From the NCBI GenBank assembly GCA_001599815.1, contig BCIA01000003.1, forward strand, positions 4,526,001 to 4,590,000: a DNA stretch of 64,000 nt. Direction: 5' to 3'. Shown here in pieces: positions 42,638-53,822 of this stretch. The stretch's first letter is position 1, and each line of letters begins with the position of its first letter. Origin of the DNA: Furcasterigmium furcatum. Taxonomy: Eukaryota; Ascomycota; Sordariomycetes; Glomerellales; Plectosphaerellaceae. The notes beneath the pieces are model-generated. The model made no database searches and had not been told where the DNA came from. It was given only the letters and a program-made list of their open reading frames with translations. A program made the position numbers and the translations under genes.

Positions 42638-44191
42638 ATGGTGGACGAAGCCCAGGCGGCCGTGGTGCCCACTGGGTTCAGCAAGGTCCCGTTGGAGCTG
42701 CTCCTCCGGATGACAAACGATTTGACCACTCGAGAAATCACCAACCTTCGCCTCACATGTCGGTCTATCGAGATTGCGCTCTTCGCGACCTTCGCCAGGG
42801 AGTTCTTCACCAAGAAGCAGTTCATGGTTACCCAATCCAGCCTCACAACACTGCTCGACATTTCAAGGTCGCGAATGGGATCTTGGCTCAAGCACGTTAT
42901 CATCGGCCTTGACTATTACTCACCCGCACCAAGGTTTGACAGGTCTGCTCCTCAGGTCAACGACCCTCGGATCGCCTTGTCCAAGTACACCGATGGCCTA
43001 CACAGTCAGCAGGCCCTTCTCGAATCTGGCCAGGCCGCCGCCCTCTTGTCCTCGGCTTTCGCCGAATTGAGCAAGAAGACGCTCCACACCGTCGGCATTC
43101 GTGATTTCGCCTCGGAGCTCCGCGGCAGTCGGGACGGCGATGGCGCCCGTTGGAATAGCTACGGTGCCAGGACCGTGCTGCAAGAAACCGGCGTCAACCT
43201 CATGCGGGCATACGATTCTTACAACCTCCCCAGCGGCTACAACGAATTCGTCCGGCAGGTCTTCCGTCTCGTACTTCAGGCCCTTGGTTCCGCCAGTGCC
43301 ACCCCTGCTGCAATCGAAGTCCTTCGCACACAGGGCGGCTATCTGAGACCCTCGGCCTTTTACATTCCGGATTACTTGGAGCCCACGGTTCTGCCTATGC
43401 TCCAGAATCTCGAGACACTTTTCCTCCCCGTTCAGCTGGCGGCCTTGACAGGCCTTCATCATGGTGCTCTTACCCACATCGCGTCTACCGATCCGGCGGA
43501 CCCAACCTTGCCAGTGCCCACCCCATGCCCTGACTACACGCTCCGTCAGTTCCTTGGTCACCTGGACAATGTCAAACACTTGAGACTCAACCTTCACCAG
43601 GGAGACAACTCCCCATTCTTCCGTTGGCTCGGCGAGACCAGCGACACCGTCGTACCCAAAGGCTTGGACCTGCCCCTATCTCCCAGTCCTGCACGTCTCC
43701 CGAACTTGACCGAGCTGGATCTGGGATACTCTAGTATCCATCCCAAAGACATTCTCCGAATCCTTGGCAAATTCGCTCAGACCCTGAAGAGACTGGAGCT
43801 CTGGAGAATTTGTCTTGACGTCTCAAGCGACTTGCAGTCATCGGATGGGACCACAAGCAGTCCGGTCTGTCTCTGGGCCGCTTTCCTGAAGAACGTGCGG
43901 GCCATTCCCGGCTTGGAGCTCACGCACCTCATGGTCGGGGATCCTATGCAAAGCACCAAGCCATCGGCAAAAGACCCAGTGGATTTCAAGTCGCTCGAGA
44001 ATAACCGGCCGGGAACTCAGCGACGGTCCAATACGGGTAATGATGTCAAGGCGTTCATCAAAGACCTCGAGAAGGACTTGACTGTCCGCCCCGACCCTCG
44101 GCACTCTGACTCGGCCATGTTCGGTCTCACGCACGACGACGACGAGGACGAGGACATGTCCGACAGCGATTCGGAGGACGAGGACATCTAG
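42638..44191 (+). CDS. F-box domain protein
   Basis: A 517-residue intronless protein with an N-terminal F-box (about 12-50: GFSKVPLELLLRMTNDLTTREITNLRLTCRSI). This would recruit it through Skp1 to an SCF ubiquitin ligase. The rest has scattered leucine-rich segments (VKHLRLNLHQGD, LPNLTELDLGYSSIHPKDIL, TLKRLELWRICLDV) that resemble irregular LRR-like substrate-binding repeats of fungal F-box proteins. The tail is strongly acidic (DDDEDEDMSDSDSEDEDI). The ATG at 42638 is the first in frame. Its stop is 144 bp from the convergent P450 stop. The target is unknown. Confidence 0.8.
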   Translation: MVDEAQAAVVPTGFSKVPLELLLRMTNDLTTREITNLRLTCRSIEIALFATFAREFFTKKQFMVTQSSLTTLLDISRSRMGSWLKHVIIGLDYYSPAPRFDRSAPQVNDPRIALSKYTDGLHSQQALLESGQAAALLSSAFAELSKKTLHTVGIRDFASELRGSRDGDGARWNSYGARTVLQETGVNLMRAYDSYNLPSGYNEFVRQVFRLVLQALGSASATPAAIEVLRTQGGYLRPSAFYIPDYLEPTVLPMLQNLETLFLPVQLAALTGLHHGALTHIASTDPADPTLPVPTPCPDYTLRQFLGHLDNVKHLRLNLHQGDNSPFFRWLGETSDTVVPKGLDLPLSPSPARLPNLTELDLGYSSIHPKDILRILGKFAQTLKRLELWRICLDVSSDLQSSDGTTSSPVCLWAAFLKNVRAIPGLELTHLMVGDPMQSTKPSAKDPVDFKSLENNRPGTQRRSNTGNDVKAFIKDLEKDLTVRPDPRHSDSAMFGLTHDDDEDEDMSDSDSEDEDI

Positions 44192-44335
44192 TTGGGGGTT
44201 GGGAACTTGCGCAGCACGTGACAAGGTGCACCAGGACTCGCATGGAAGTTCGGCTGAGTCGGGCAGGAGGCCACATGGAGCCATTTGTCAAGTATAGGGG
44301 CTCAAGATACCTTGGACGAATTCGACGCATGTCAT

Positions 44336-46349
44336 CTAGGACTCCATGCTCTTCAGTAGCTTCCCATCGCCCTCTTTCCAGGGGTATGTCTTCTCAATCG
44401 ACCGTATCAACTGCTCATGATGGCTGGATCGCGGTACAACACGTGTTTTGTAAGGCTGCGGATGACTGACCACTCCAGAGGTGAACTTGACTTCAGGCTC
44501 AACCTCCTTTCCGTCCTCCATGGCCTTTTCAACTCGGAACACCGCCAGGGCCTGCGCAATGTTCAGGAAGAGGCCGTTGTCGGCCAGAATACGCCCTGGA
44601 CAGATGCGCTTGCCGTAGCCGAACACGAACTGACTTGGGTCCGGGGCGGGCTCGCGGCCTTCTTTCGGGAGGAAGCGCACGGGATTGAAGACCATGGGTT
44701 CATCGTACACTTCCGGGTCATGCGTAAAGTGCCTGCTAAGGTCAGAAACGAGTCTCCATGGTGTTCATCGATCGGATATCTCGTACCAAACATTGGCGAA
44801 GAGCATGGAGCCCTTGGGAATGAGGTAACCCTCGCAGACATCGTCCTCGGTGGCCGTGTGCGGGAGGGCCATGGGCGCGACGGGGTGCCATCGGAGGACC
44901 TCCTTCACGGTGGCCTCGATGTACGGCATGTTCTCGCGGTCGGCCATGGTGGGGAGGCGATCGGTGCCGACGACGCGGTCGATCTCTTCCTGTGCGGCCT
45001 TTTGCACCTCGGGGAAGACCGTCATGGCGAGCCAGAAGCACTCCATCGCGGACACGGTCTTGGATGGTGAGCCGTCAGCGTTGTGCACGTACCAAAGGGG
45101 GGAAGGGGGCTTACGGTGTCGGCGCCGGCAGTGTAGAGCGACATGGCGGACCACTTGTTGGTCCACTTCTCCTCGGGGGTGTCGTCGCCGGCTGCGAGGA
45201 GGCGCGAGAGGAAGGACATGTCGTCCTTGCCGCGGGCGAGCTGCTGTTTGACGAAGGCGTACGGCTTCTCGGTCACGGCGGTGAGTTCCGCGCCCCATTG
45301 CTTGGCGATCTGCTTCCAGCCGGTTCCTGGGAACCACTCGGGGAGGTATCGCACTATGGACGGGGTCAGCGGTCGTTCTGGGGATCAGAGGGCGTCACGT
45401 ACGCCACGGCATCATGTCGACCATGAAGGCGCCGGGAACGCCGGCGCGGGCGAACTTGTCCATGGCGTCGCCGGCCATGTCGATCAGGGTGTCGGTCTCG
45501 AAGGGCTCAGCGTTGTAGCCGTATGCCATCTTCAAGATGATCGTGCCAGCCTCCCTAGCCAATGAGGGTCAGCAACAGATTGTTTCGAGTCGCAACCGGT
45601 GCAGGTTTCCTGAGAAGACTCGTGCCAGACAATGTGTCAGGCATGCAGGGTCAACTCACTTCCTGATATGGTCAAACAGATTGTCCGGGTTCTCCAGGAC
45701 GTGCAGCAGGAAGTGGCCAACCTCCTCCTCCTGGAGACTGTTGTACGTGGCCGCCGTCTGCTTGGAGCCGATGATTCGGCTCATGTTCTTGCGGTAGGTC
45801 CGGAACCGGTCATTGTACGGAGACAGGCCGAGTGAGTTCTCCCATCCAAGCCTTCACATAAAGTCTGAGTATTGAAATATCTCCAGATGAGATTGGGATC
45901 TTGACTTACATCTCACCGGCGAAGAGCTGCTTCGGCCGGGAGGAGTGCTTCTTGAGCAGGGCCGACGCCAGCTCCACATCGTTGATGATGATGAGCCTCT
46001 GGCCCAGCACACTGATGGAGCTGAGAGGGCCTGAGTGATAGATGACATGTCAGTCGTACTTCACCGACAAGACGTCCAAAAGAAACGTTCATGCAGTCTG
46101 GTGTCAGAGGAATGGACACCACGCACCATACAATTCCTTGTGCTTCAGCCAATGATGAGCTTCCAGCATGCCTGGCGCGGGGAGGTCATTCAAGTTTCCA
46201 ACGAGCGGTAGACCCTTCGGCCCCGGCGGGGGAGGCGGCTTGGTGCTTCTGAGAGAGTACACGACTGTGCCGGCAACGCACACTGCCACAGCCGTGGCCA
46301 CGGCGACGCTCGCGCCGGGCATGGAGGTGATGGATTCGAGAGACGCCAT
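44336..46349 (-). CDS. Cytochrome P450 monooxygenase (O-methylsterigmatocystin-oxidoreductase-like group)
   Basis: A second P450, 531 residues in seven exons: 46349-46127, 46030-45910, 45851-45660, 45554-45403, 45353-45115, 45058-44787 and 44732-44336. Every join preserves frame. An N-terminal anchor (about 13-33) precedes the proline hinge PPPPPGPKGLPLVGNL. Then KHKELYG|PLSSISVLGQRLIIIND and LFAGEM|LGWENSLGLSPYNDRF, the pattern of the CYP64-like family found in secondary metabolism and detoxification. Helix I: YTAGADTTVSAM; ExxR: TVKEVLRWHPVAPMALPH; heme Cys444 in FGYGKRICPGRILAD. Substrate not predictable. It is exon-rich compared with the first P450 and not its recent duplicate. Confidence 0.85.
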
Positions 46350-47195
46350 CTGTGCGGCTCTTCTGCGGAAGGATGCTGCTTGGACCTGTGCAGAAGAGAC
46401 GAGGAGATCAGCGCGGAGAGAGTATCAGGCTGACTATAACGGCGCTTCCATAGGTCGGCTCCCCTTTCCCCTTTCTTAGGTATGGTGGCATGCAACATGC
46501 GCCTGGGCTCTCCACACATTTGGGCCCAGGAAGCGAAATGATAGCGCTGCAAGTTGCATTTAGAGCCTGCATGTCCTCTCCAAAGGTCAAGTATCATGCC
46601 AACCAGCGCCCGTGGATGGAACCATCCACACCCCCAAGTCGATCCTTCGGTGGGTGTGATGCAACCGTGTCCATGGTATCTCCAGGGGCCGTGCCCCTGC
46701 ATGCACGAGGGTTGCATCCTTCGCGGCAGAGATTCTTCATCGACGCCTTCGGAAAATATCGCCGAGACCATCGTTCGAGGACTTCAAGACGGACCTCCCA
46801 GCTTCAGTTCATGGGACAGGTGCCCGGCTCTCGACACAAGTTCTCTCCAGCTTCTTCTTGATGGGGCGAGTGCCATCACTTTCCTGGGTCATTGTCTCGA
46901 AGGCTCTGACCCCCGCGGACTCCGAGTCCGTCACTTGTCAGATCCCATGCTTTCTTTTTCTCTTCAGGAGACTCTGCCGAGTCCTTGCAATTCTGGGTCC
47001 CTGGCCATTCATATCGCCACATGCGACGGGCTAGTGACGAAGACGGCTGAATGGATGCAACGCCCCCCACCGGAATGCTGTGCCGGCAAGCCATATGTGC
47101 AGGGTCACTATCAGTTGCTCGTCGCAGGATGGCTCCAGAACCCTGCCGTCTTCTGCACAACTACGCCATGTGCAGGCCGGTATTGAGTCCACTGG
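46350..47195. other. P450 upstream region, left flank of transposon
   Basis: 846 bp. No gene seen; the 210-codon plus-strand frame over 46554-47186 has no protein-like character. Confidence 0.45.
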
Positions 47196-47197
47196 TA

Positions 47198-47225
47198 CGG
47201 AGGAGCATTTCAAAAGTTTTGTCTT
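47198..47225 (+). repeat. Left terminal inverted repeat
   Basis: 28 bp starting CGGAGGAGCATTTC; exact inverse of the right end at 48666-48693. Confidence 0.96.
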
Positions 47226-47353
47226 AACGCTAGACAAGGGTGATATCCACTAGTAGCTTAAACCCTAGTAATTCTTATATCTTAAGTCTCGCGATAGACA
47301 CGTAAGCTCATCTCTTGTTTTCTTCTTTACCCCTCATCATCAATCCCATCAAG

Positions 47354-48643
47354 ATGCCACATACGGATATCGCCACTCGTGCCCTTGTGGTTACACTTAA
47401 GTCTCCTCTTATTGGAAGATCTTCAGCTGAGATCGCTGCTCAAACTGGGATCTCTCAACGCCAAGTTGATCGGATCTATGGCCGCGCTTGCGAGCGTGGT
47501 TTTGATCCGAATTCTCGCCCTCTTATCCTTAAGGATGAATGGCTTATTGATGCCCCTCGATCTGGCCGGCCCTCNAAGAGATCTTCCGAAGCTTCTATCT
47601 TAGCTAAGGTCCAGACTGATCGATATGGAAGAGAGAAGAACTGCGCTGATATCGCTGGAGACCTCAGCTTAGAGGGAATCAATATCTCATCAACAACCGT
47701 TTGGAGGATCCTGAAGACTGCTGGATATCGGAAGACGAAGCCAACTCGCAAGCCTGGCCTCTCTGCAAGAATGAGGAGAGATCGGCTTGATTGGTGCCTT
47801 GCTCATCAATCCTGGACCTTAGAGGATTGGAAGAATGTNATCTGGAGCGATGAGACAGCTATTGTCCTCCTCCAGCGCAGAGGCAGCTATCGGATCTGGA
47901 GGAAGAAAGATGAAGCCTTCTTGCGAAGCTGTATCCGGGAGAGATGGAAGGGATATTCAGAGTTNATGTTCTGGGGCTGTTTCTCTTATGAGAAGAAAGG
48001 GCCTTGTTTCTGCTGGAGCCCTGAGACTCTCGCTGAGAAGAAACAAGCAATCAAGGATCTTGAAGAGATGAACCAGGAGCTAGAGCCTCTCTTGAGAGAG
48101 GAATGGGAGCTCTCAAATGGCATTCGGCGTCTTGGTCTGCGGAGTCTTCCTGGGATAAAGCCTTCCTGGAAGTTCAACGCTAGAACTGGCAAACTCTCTC
48201 GAGGATCAAAGGGAGGGATTGATTGGTACCGCTATCAGAAGAAGATCCTGATCCCTCGGCTGCTTCCTTTTGCTCAGCAATGCCAGCAGTCTCGGCCAGG
48301 GACTCTTGTTCAAGAGGATCGCGCTCCCTCTCATAGCCACTGGGTTCAGCAGAGGGTCTTTGATCTCTTCCAGGTCCAGCGGCTCCTCTGGGTTCCGAAC
48401 TCTCCTGATCTGAACGCGATTGAGCCAGCCTGGCCTTGGCTCAAAAGGAGGACAACGCGAAAAGGTGCTCCTAAGAGTAGGGATGAAGCTGTTCGGATAT
48501 GGCTGGCAGCTTGGAACGAGCTGCCTCAAGAGAAGATCCAAGCCTGGATAGAACGAATACCTGTCCATATTCAGAAGATTATTCAGCTTAAAGGGGGAAA
48601 TGAATATAAGGAGGGTAGAGATGCAGGTAAAGGGAATAAATAG
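47354..48643 (+). CDS. Tc1/mariner DDE transposase (DD34E)
   Basis: A 429-residue transposase. The N-terminal part has paired helix-turn-helix features (RSSAEIAAQTGISQRQVDRIY; later SSTTVWRILKTAGYRK) that would bind the inverted repeats. Catalytic residues: Asp166 in IWSDET, Asp322 in QEDRAPSHSH and Glu357 in SPDLNAIEPAW. The last two are separated by exactly 34 residues, the Tc1 spacing. The first-to-second Asp distance (156) is longer than in classical Tc1, owing to an inserted charged segment (about 215-300). N bases at 47575, 47839 and 47965 are third codon positions (TCN, GTN, TTN); the first two cannot change the residue. The frame is intact, so the copy may be active. ATG at 47354. Confidence 0.92.
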   Translation: MPHTDIATRALVVTLKSPLIGRSSAEIAAQTGISQRQVDRIYGRACERGFDPNSRPLILKDEWLIDAPRSGRPXKRSSEASILAKVQTDRYGREKNCADIAGDLSLEGINISSTTVWRILKTAGYRKTKPTRKPGLSARMRRDRLDWCLAHQSWTLEDWKNXIWSDETAIVLLQRRGSYRIWRKKDEAFLRSCIRERWKGYSEXMFWGCFSYEKKGPCFCWSPETLAEKKQAIKDLEEMNQELEPLLREEWELSNGIRRLGLRSLPGIKPSWKFNARTGKLSRGSKGGIDWYRYQKKILIPRLLPFAQQCQQSRPGTLVQEDRAPSHSHWVQQRVFDLFQVQRLLWVPNSPDLNAIEPAWPWLKRRTTRKGAPKSRDEAVRIWLAAWNELPQEKIQAWIERIPVHIQKIIQLKGGNEYKEGRDAGKGNK

Positions 48644-48665
48644 AAGCAAGGGTATCCCTGTTGGC

Positions 48666-48693
48666 AAGACAAAACTTTTGAAATGCTCCTCCG
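48666..48693 (-). repeat. Right terminal inverted repeat
   Basis: Exact inverted copy of 47198-47225, followed by the TA duplication. Confidence 0.96.
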
Positions 48694-48863
48694 TATAGCA
48701 AGGTCGATCAGGAACACCGCACGAGGATGAGAATTTTACCCGCGCGAGGCGGACGGTCCCGCGCCGTCGGGAGTCCTCATAATTACCGTGCGCCTCCCGT
48801 CCGTCCCGTCTTCCCTTGTCTTGGTTCCTGATTCACCATCGACGTTGACCGAAACGGCGCAAA

Positions 48864-50650
48864 ATGAAGGTTTCATGGCTTCTCAGCACAGCAGTCCTCC
48901 TCGCCAGGACATCCCTTGCCCAGGACGACCTGTTTTCTGCACTGCCGGACTGCTCGGTGCGTTCTTGTCGATGTGCAGCAGCCAGCTTGGTGCCGGCGGC
49001 TAACAGATCCTCGACCACAGGTCCAATGCTTCCGGGAAAACATCTCAGACTCGCCCTGTTCTCCGACAGACATCTCCTGCCTCTGCACTGATCAGGAGTT
49101 TCTGGCGGCCACCCAGATTTGCCAGGCCCTGAGCTGCACTGTTCGGGAGACGCTAAGTACAACGGCCCGCCCCTGGAGATCGGCGCTCCCGCGCCGGCCC
49201 GCTACAACTAGCGCTGGTTGGAGCAGATCCAATGTCCGTGAGCTGACCCCGAGAACAGCTGCCACCAACGCAACTCTCCACGCCTGTGGTGTCCCGGCGC
49301 AAGACCAGTCGGCGACGCTCATCGCCATACCAGCCTCCTTTGGGTCGCTTGCGATAATTCTCGTTCTGGTCCGCGTCGGCGGCCGGCTCCTCAAGCCAGA
49401 TGTCAGCCTGGATTGGGATGACTACTTGATCTTGGTGTCGGGTGTAGGTGTGCCGAAAACAGCCTAGAAACTTGGCTTTGATCGTGCTGTGCTAAGAAGA
49501 CATGTGTTGTGTAGGGTTTCGCTGCGGTTTTGAACGGCCTATGCTTCCCGAGTAAGTTGCTGTCGTTTTGCGCAAAGTAAGAGGCCCGAGACTAACCGGA
49601 CAAATAGTGGCCATCTTCGGAATGGGCAAAGATTTCTGGGCAATCCCGCTGGATAATATCGACAAGGTGCTGATGGTGAGTTGCCGCGCGCTGGCATGGG
49701 GAGCATCCGCGCTAATCACTGACACGTCTCTGAAGTACCTCTACCTCGCCATGATCCCCTACATGCTCGCCGAAATGTTTGCGCAGCTCTCGATTCTGGC
49801 ATTCTACATCCGAGTCTTCGGAAAGTCGTCCGAGTTCGTGAGAAAGGGAACCTTTGTGCTGATGAGCATATCGATCTGCTTCGGCATCGCCAACACGTTC
49901 TCCATGATCTTCCAGTGCACGCCCATTCCGTTCTTCTGGACCAGCTGGGCGGGCGAGTCGACGGGGTCGTGCATCGATATCAACCTGTTCTCCTGGATCC
50001 GGGCCTCGATTCAGATCGCCGTTGACGTTTCCATCCTGTCGCTCCCCCTGCCCTCTCTGATCAAGCTTCAGATGAACAGAAGGAAGAAGTTCCAGGTGAT
50101 GCTCATGTTCGCCCTTGGTTTCGTGTAAGTCCCCGCGCCCGATCATTCGCAGCGGGCTTTGAGCTGACAAGGGGCCAGCATTACCCTGGTTAGTATTCTG
50201 CGGCTCCAGTCCCTGATCCAGTTTGCCCAGACGCAAAACCCTACCTGTACGTCCCCCTGCCTGCCCTGCCCTGGGCCCATCTGCCAGCTGACCATGCATC
50301 CAGATGACAACACGCCCGCTGTATACTGGAGCGTCCTCGAGTGCAACATGTTCATCATCTGCGCGTGCATGCCCGCCCTGCGCGCGATCATCTCTCACTA
50401 CGCGCCAAGCATCTTCGGCTGGTCGACTGTGGACCACAGCTACCCGCGTAGCGGGGGCTACGTCGACGTGGGGAACTCGAAGGACCCGTCCTCCTCCCAC
50501 CAGCTCAGCTCACTCGAGCGGTCGGGGAATAAGGTGGTGTATCCGGAGGAGAGGACGGCGTCCGACGAGGATCTCGTGCCGGCGCAGCGGAGGGGACATC
50601 GGGAAAGCTCGCCCGGTCCGTCTGTCTCCACGATGGCGCCAAGAGATTAG
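48864..50650 (+). CDS. CFEM-domain, PTH11-type seven-helix receptor
   Basis: A putative fungal G-protein-coupled receptor for surface or host cues. Eight exons: 48864-48956, 49021-49156, 49259-49443, 49515-49551, 49608-49675, 49736-50124, 50179-50246 and 50304-50650. They give 440 residues with all frames kept. Signal peptide 1-19 (MKVSWLLSTAVLLARTSLA). The CFEM domain has the eight expected cysteines (LPDC, QC, SPC, SCLC, QIC, LSC, HAC). Then come seven hydrophobic helices, from ATLIAIPASFGSLAIILVLVRV, with PTH11 hallmarks FGMGKDFWAIP, LAEMFAQLSILAFYIRVF and FSWIRASIQIAVDVSILSLPLP. A hydrophilic Ser-rich cytosolic tail follows (about 370-440). Intron 2's acceptor (GAACAG) was chosen for frame and the conserved HAC. 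The transposon lies just upstream. Confidence 0.87.
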
Positions 50651-51512
50651 AGACGCATCGCAGCCGGCATGGACAACCTTGTACGAATATTTCCAGTTGC
50701 ATCTGTTCAGGGACCCGGAGCCCGGCGTTTGGCAAGGAAATGAAAATGGGCGGTTAGATGTGACGAGATAGACTGCTCCCGCTTTGAGAACCGGCCTTGA
50801 GGCTGTGGATATACCGAAAGACGGTTTCCATGCAACAATCCAAGAATTCATGGATGGACGAATGTCGTTACTTGCATGGTGATGACCTCCTTTCGACTCA
50901 GATAGGAATCTTCAAGCCTCAACGAGAGGTCGAGCCGGTGCGACGATAGAGGAGCAAAGCACACCCGTCGGGTAGTCACTCGAATGGGACAGCGAACCGG
51001 AGGGGACTGAAGGCACAGCTCATTACATCGAAAGATGGGATCGAGAGAAACAGGACCAGTGCTGCCTAGGAGGCTTTTGGCACGGAAGGCAGCAACGGGG
51101 CTGGCACGTGAACACGCGTGGAGATATCCAACGCCAAGTCACGTGTTTCAGGCACCATCGCGGCTCCGCCCCACGGTTGGCTGTTGGTGCCTGCCCGATT
51201 TAGCTTCAGGGGTCGATCCGAGTTAGCTCTGGGAGCACAGACACAATTCAGCCTGGAGTAAGAGCCACTTTCTTGGGAGCACCTTCCGACGCCGCAACAG
51301 GAGAGCTCCCATGGCTTCTTTCACTGTGAGGAAATAAAACCCAACGACCACCCATCCTCAACCATCTCACCTTTATCCATCCCATCCATCTGCCAACTCT
51401 CACCACAACACAATTCCCTTCCACCGCAGCTTGGCCGCAGATTGCCTCCTGATCGTCCCCAGGCCTGCAGCAACAACTCGGTCCACTGCGAGCCCGCAAA
51501 CCCACAGCAGCA
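50651..51512. other. Intergenic upstream of the PARP gene
   Basis: 862 bp. No gene seen. The last 150 bp are CA/CT-rich leader. Confidence 0.5.
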
Positions 51513-53822
51513 ATGTCTCGGCCGCTCGATGGATGCACCGTCACCCTCGGGGCCACCTTCCCCGGCTTCACAAAGGCCTACCTGAAGAGTCACCTCACGT
51601 CGCTCGGTGCAGCTGTCACCGCTGGCGCGACCAAGAAGACCACCCATGTCGTCACCACCGAAGAGGACTTCGCGACAAATTCCGTCGTGAAAGCTGCCAG
51701 GCCCGAAGCCCACCGTGTCAGCCTTGAGTGGGTCCACCAATCCGAGCGCGATGGCGCCAAGGCCGATGAGGAGGAATTCATCATTGATGGCACCTCGACC
51801 AATGGCACTTCGGCTGTCAATGGCACCTCCAAGAAGGACGCTGTCGCCAATGGTACCAACGACTCCCAGTCCAATGATACCCAGTCGGACGGCACTGGCG
51901 TTCGCAGGTCCGGAAGGAAGCGCGATGCCCCTGCTGCCCCTAAGGTGGACGATGAGGTCGCCTTGCCTTCCCGTTCCAAGAAGGCCAAGACGACCAAGAC
52001 GAAGAATGCTAAGGCGTCCACCGATGCTGCTCCAGTGGCCAGCACAGATGACGCCATGGATGTCGACGAAGAAGTCGACGACAAGAAGGCCGTCAACGCC
52101 AAGGTGACTGAGGAGAAGCCCGTCGTCGCCGAGGGCCAGGTGCTCAAGTCCAAGGACGCCGTCATCCCCATTGATGAGTACGTGCCTCTCTCCAACCCTT
52201 CCGTCTACGTCGACGGTGACGGCATCATCTACGACGCTGCGCTCAACCAGACCAACGCTGGACGGAACAACAACAAGTTCTACCGCCTGCAACTCCTCAA
52301 GGAAGGATCAAAGTACCATACCTGGACTCGCTGGGGCAGGGTGGGCGAGAAGGGCCAGAACGCCCTCCTCGGCACCGGATCTCTGGATGACGCCCTGAAG
52401 CAATTCGACAAGAAGTTCAAGGACAAATCGGGTCTTCGTTGGGAAGATCGCGCCCAAAACCCGAAGCCGAACAAGTACGCTTTTGTTGAGCGGAGCTATG
52501 ATCCTGATTCGGATGACGAAGGCGACGACGTCAAGACCGATTCCAAGGTCAAGGATGAGGAAGACGAGGCCAAGGTTCTCGACTGCACTCTCGACAAGCC
52601 AGTCCAGGACTTGCTGGGCCTCATCTTCAACGCGAACTACTTCTCCAAGGCGTTCACCGACCTCAACTACGACGCGAAGAAGCTCCCTCTCGGAAAGCTG
52701 AGCAAGTCGACCATTCTTCGTGGCTTCCAGGCTTTGAAGGATCTCGCAGCAGTCATGGACGACTCTACCATCGCGATTCCCACATATGGCAAGTCTGATG
52801 CTGAGGCCATCGAGGACCTCTCCAACCTCTTCTACAGTCTGATCCCGCACGACTTCGGCCGCAACCGCCCGCCCGTCATTCGGTCAAATGTCCTACTCAA
52901 GAAGGAAATAGAACTACTCGAGAGCTTGTCTGACATGAAGGACGCTGCGGATATCATGAAGCTCGACCGGAAGGGCAAGATCAATGGCGATGAGGTCCAC
53001 CCTCTCGACCTCCAGTTCAAGGGTCTGAACTTGGAGGAGATGACCGTCCTCGAGCCCAAGGGCAAGGAATTCCAGCAGATTGAGGAGTACCTTCAGGGCT
53101 CCAAGGGCGACACTCATCACCACACGTACAAGGTCCAGGACATTTTCCGCATCGAACGCCAAGGCGAGACGGAACGTTTCGAGAAGAGCGAGTATGCAAA
53201 GGTCAAGTCCGACAAGCGTCTCCTGTGGCACGGATCTCGGTGCACCAACTTCGGTGGTATCCTTAGCCAGGGTCTCCGAATTGCGCCACCCGAGGCTCCC
53301 GTGAACGGTTACATGTTCGGCAAGGGAGTCTATCTCGCGGATATGGTAGGTTCTCCCAATTCCTGCACAGAAGACACGGATATGGCCGGACAGTACTGAT
53401 CCGACCAAGGCATCGAAATCAGCCAACTACTGCAGCTCCTACAGCTCCGGTGGCAACGCTCTCCTTCTGCTCTGTGAGGCAGAACTCGGTGATCCGATGC
53501 TCACACTCACAGATGCGGACTACCACGCCGGCGAAAACGCCAGGAAGAACGGCTCTTACTCGACTTGGGGTCAAGGCCAGACTGGACCTTCGAAGTGGAA
53601 GGATGCGAGTGCCATCCATTCTTCGCTCAAGGGCGTCAAGATGGTTCGTACATAACCTACCGAGGAAGCGGAAGAGAGCCAACAGCTAACGTGACGCAGC
53701 CTGATGTTTCGACCAAGCCCGGCAACACGAACATTGACAAGGCGTGGCTCCAGTACAACGAGTACATCGTGTACGATGTTGCCCAGGTCAAGCTTCGCTA
53801 CCTTCTCCGAGTCAAGATGTGA
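51513..53822 (+). CDS. prpA: Poly(ADP-ribose) polymerase
   Basis: Nuclear NAD+-dependent ADP-ribosyltransferase, probably in DNA-damage response. Exons 51513-53345, 53410-53643 and 53700-53822 give 729 residues. An N-terminal BRCT domain (about 1-78, CTVTLGATFPGFTKAYLKSHL…SLEWVHQS) precedes a Lys-rich nuclear-localisation segment (KKAKTTKTKNAKA). The WGR domain (about 230-325) has YRLQLL, WTRWGRVGEKGQNALL and KFKDKSGLRWEDR. A helical regulatory domain (about 355-480) follows. The catalytic domain carries the HYE triad: His in LLWHGSRCTNFGGIL, Tyr in GKGVYLADMASKSANYC, Glu in YNEYIVYDVAQ. There are no zinc fingers, as usual for filamentous-fungal PARPs (Aspergillus PrpA, Neurospora NPO). If the first intron were retained, a TGA at 53398-53400 would cut the catalytic domain. 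Confidence 0.93.

Larger units (their letters stand above)
47198..48693 (+). mobile_element. Complete Tc1/mariner-type DNA transposon, 1496 bp
   Basis: Bounded by perfect 28-bp inverted repeats and flanked on both sides by TA (47196-47197 and 48694-48695), the Tc1/mariner target duplication. It contains one intact transposase frame with no stops, so it has escaped repeat-induced mutation. Base composition is lower in GC than neighbouring genes. It sits between the P450 and CFEM-receptor genes, 168 bp before the receptor start. The three N bases of the window all fall inside it. Confidence 0.95.
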
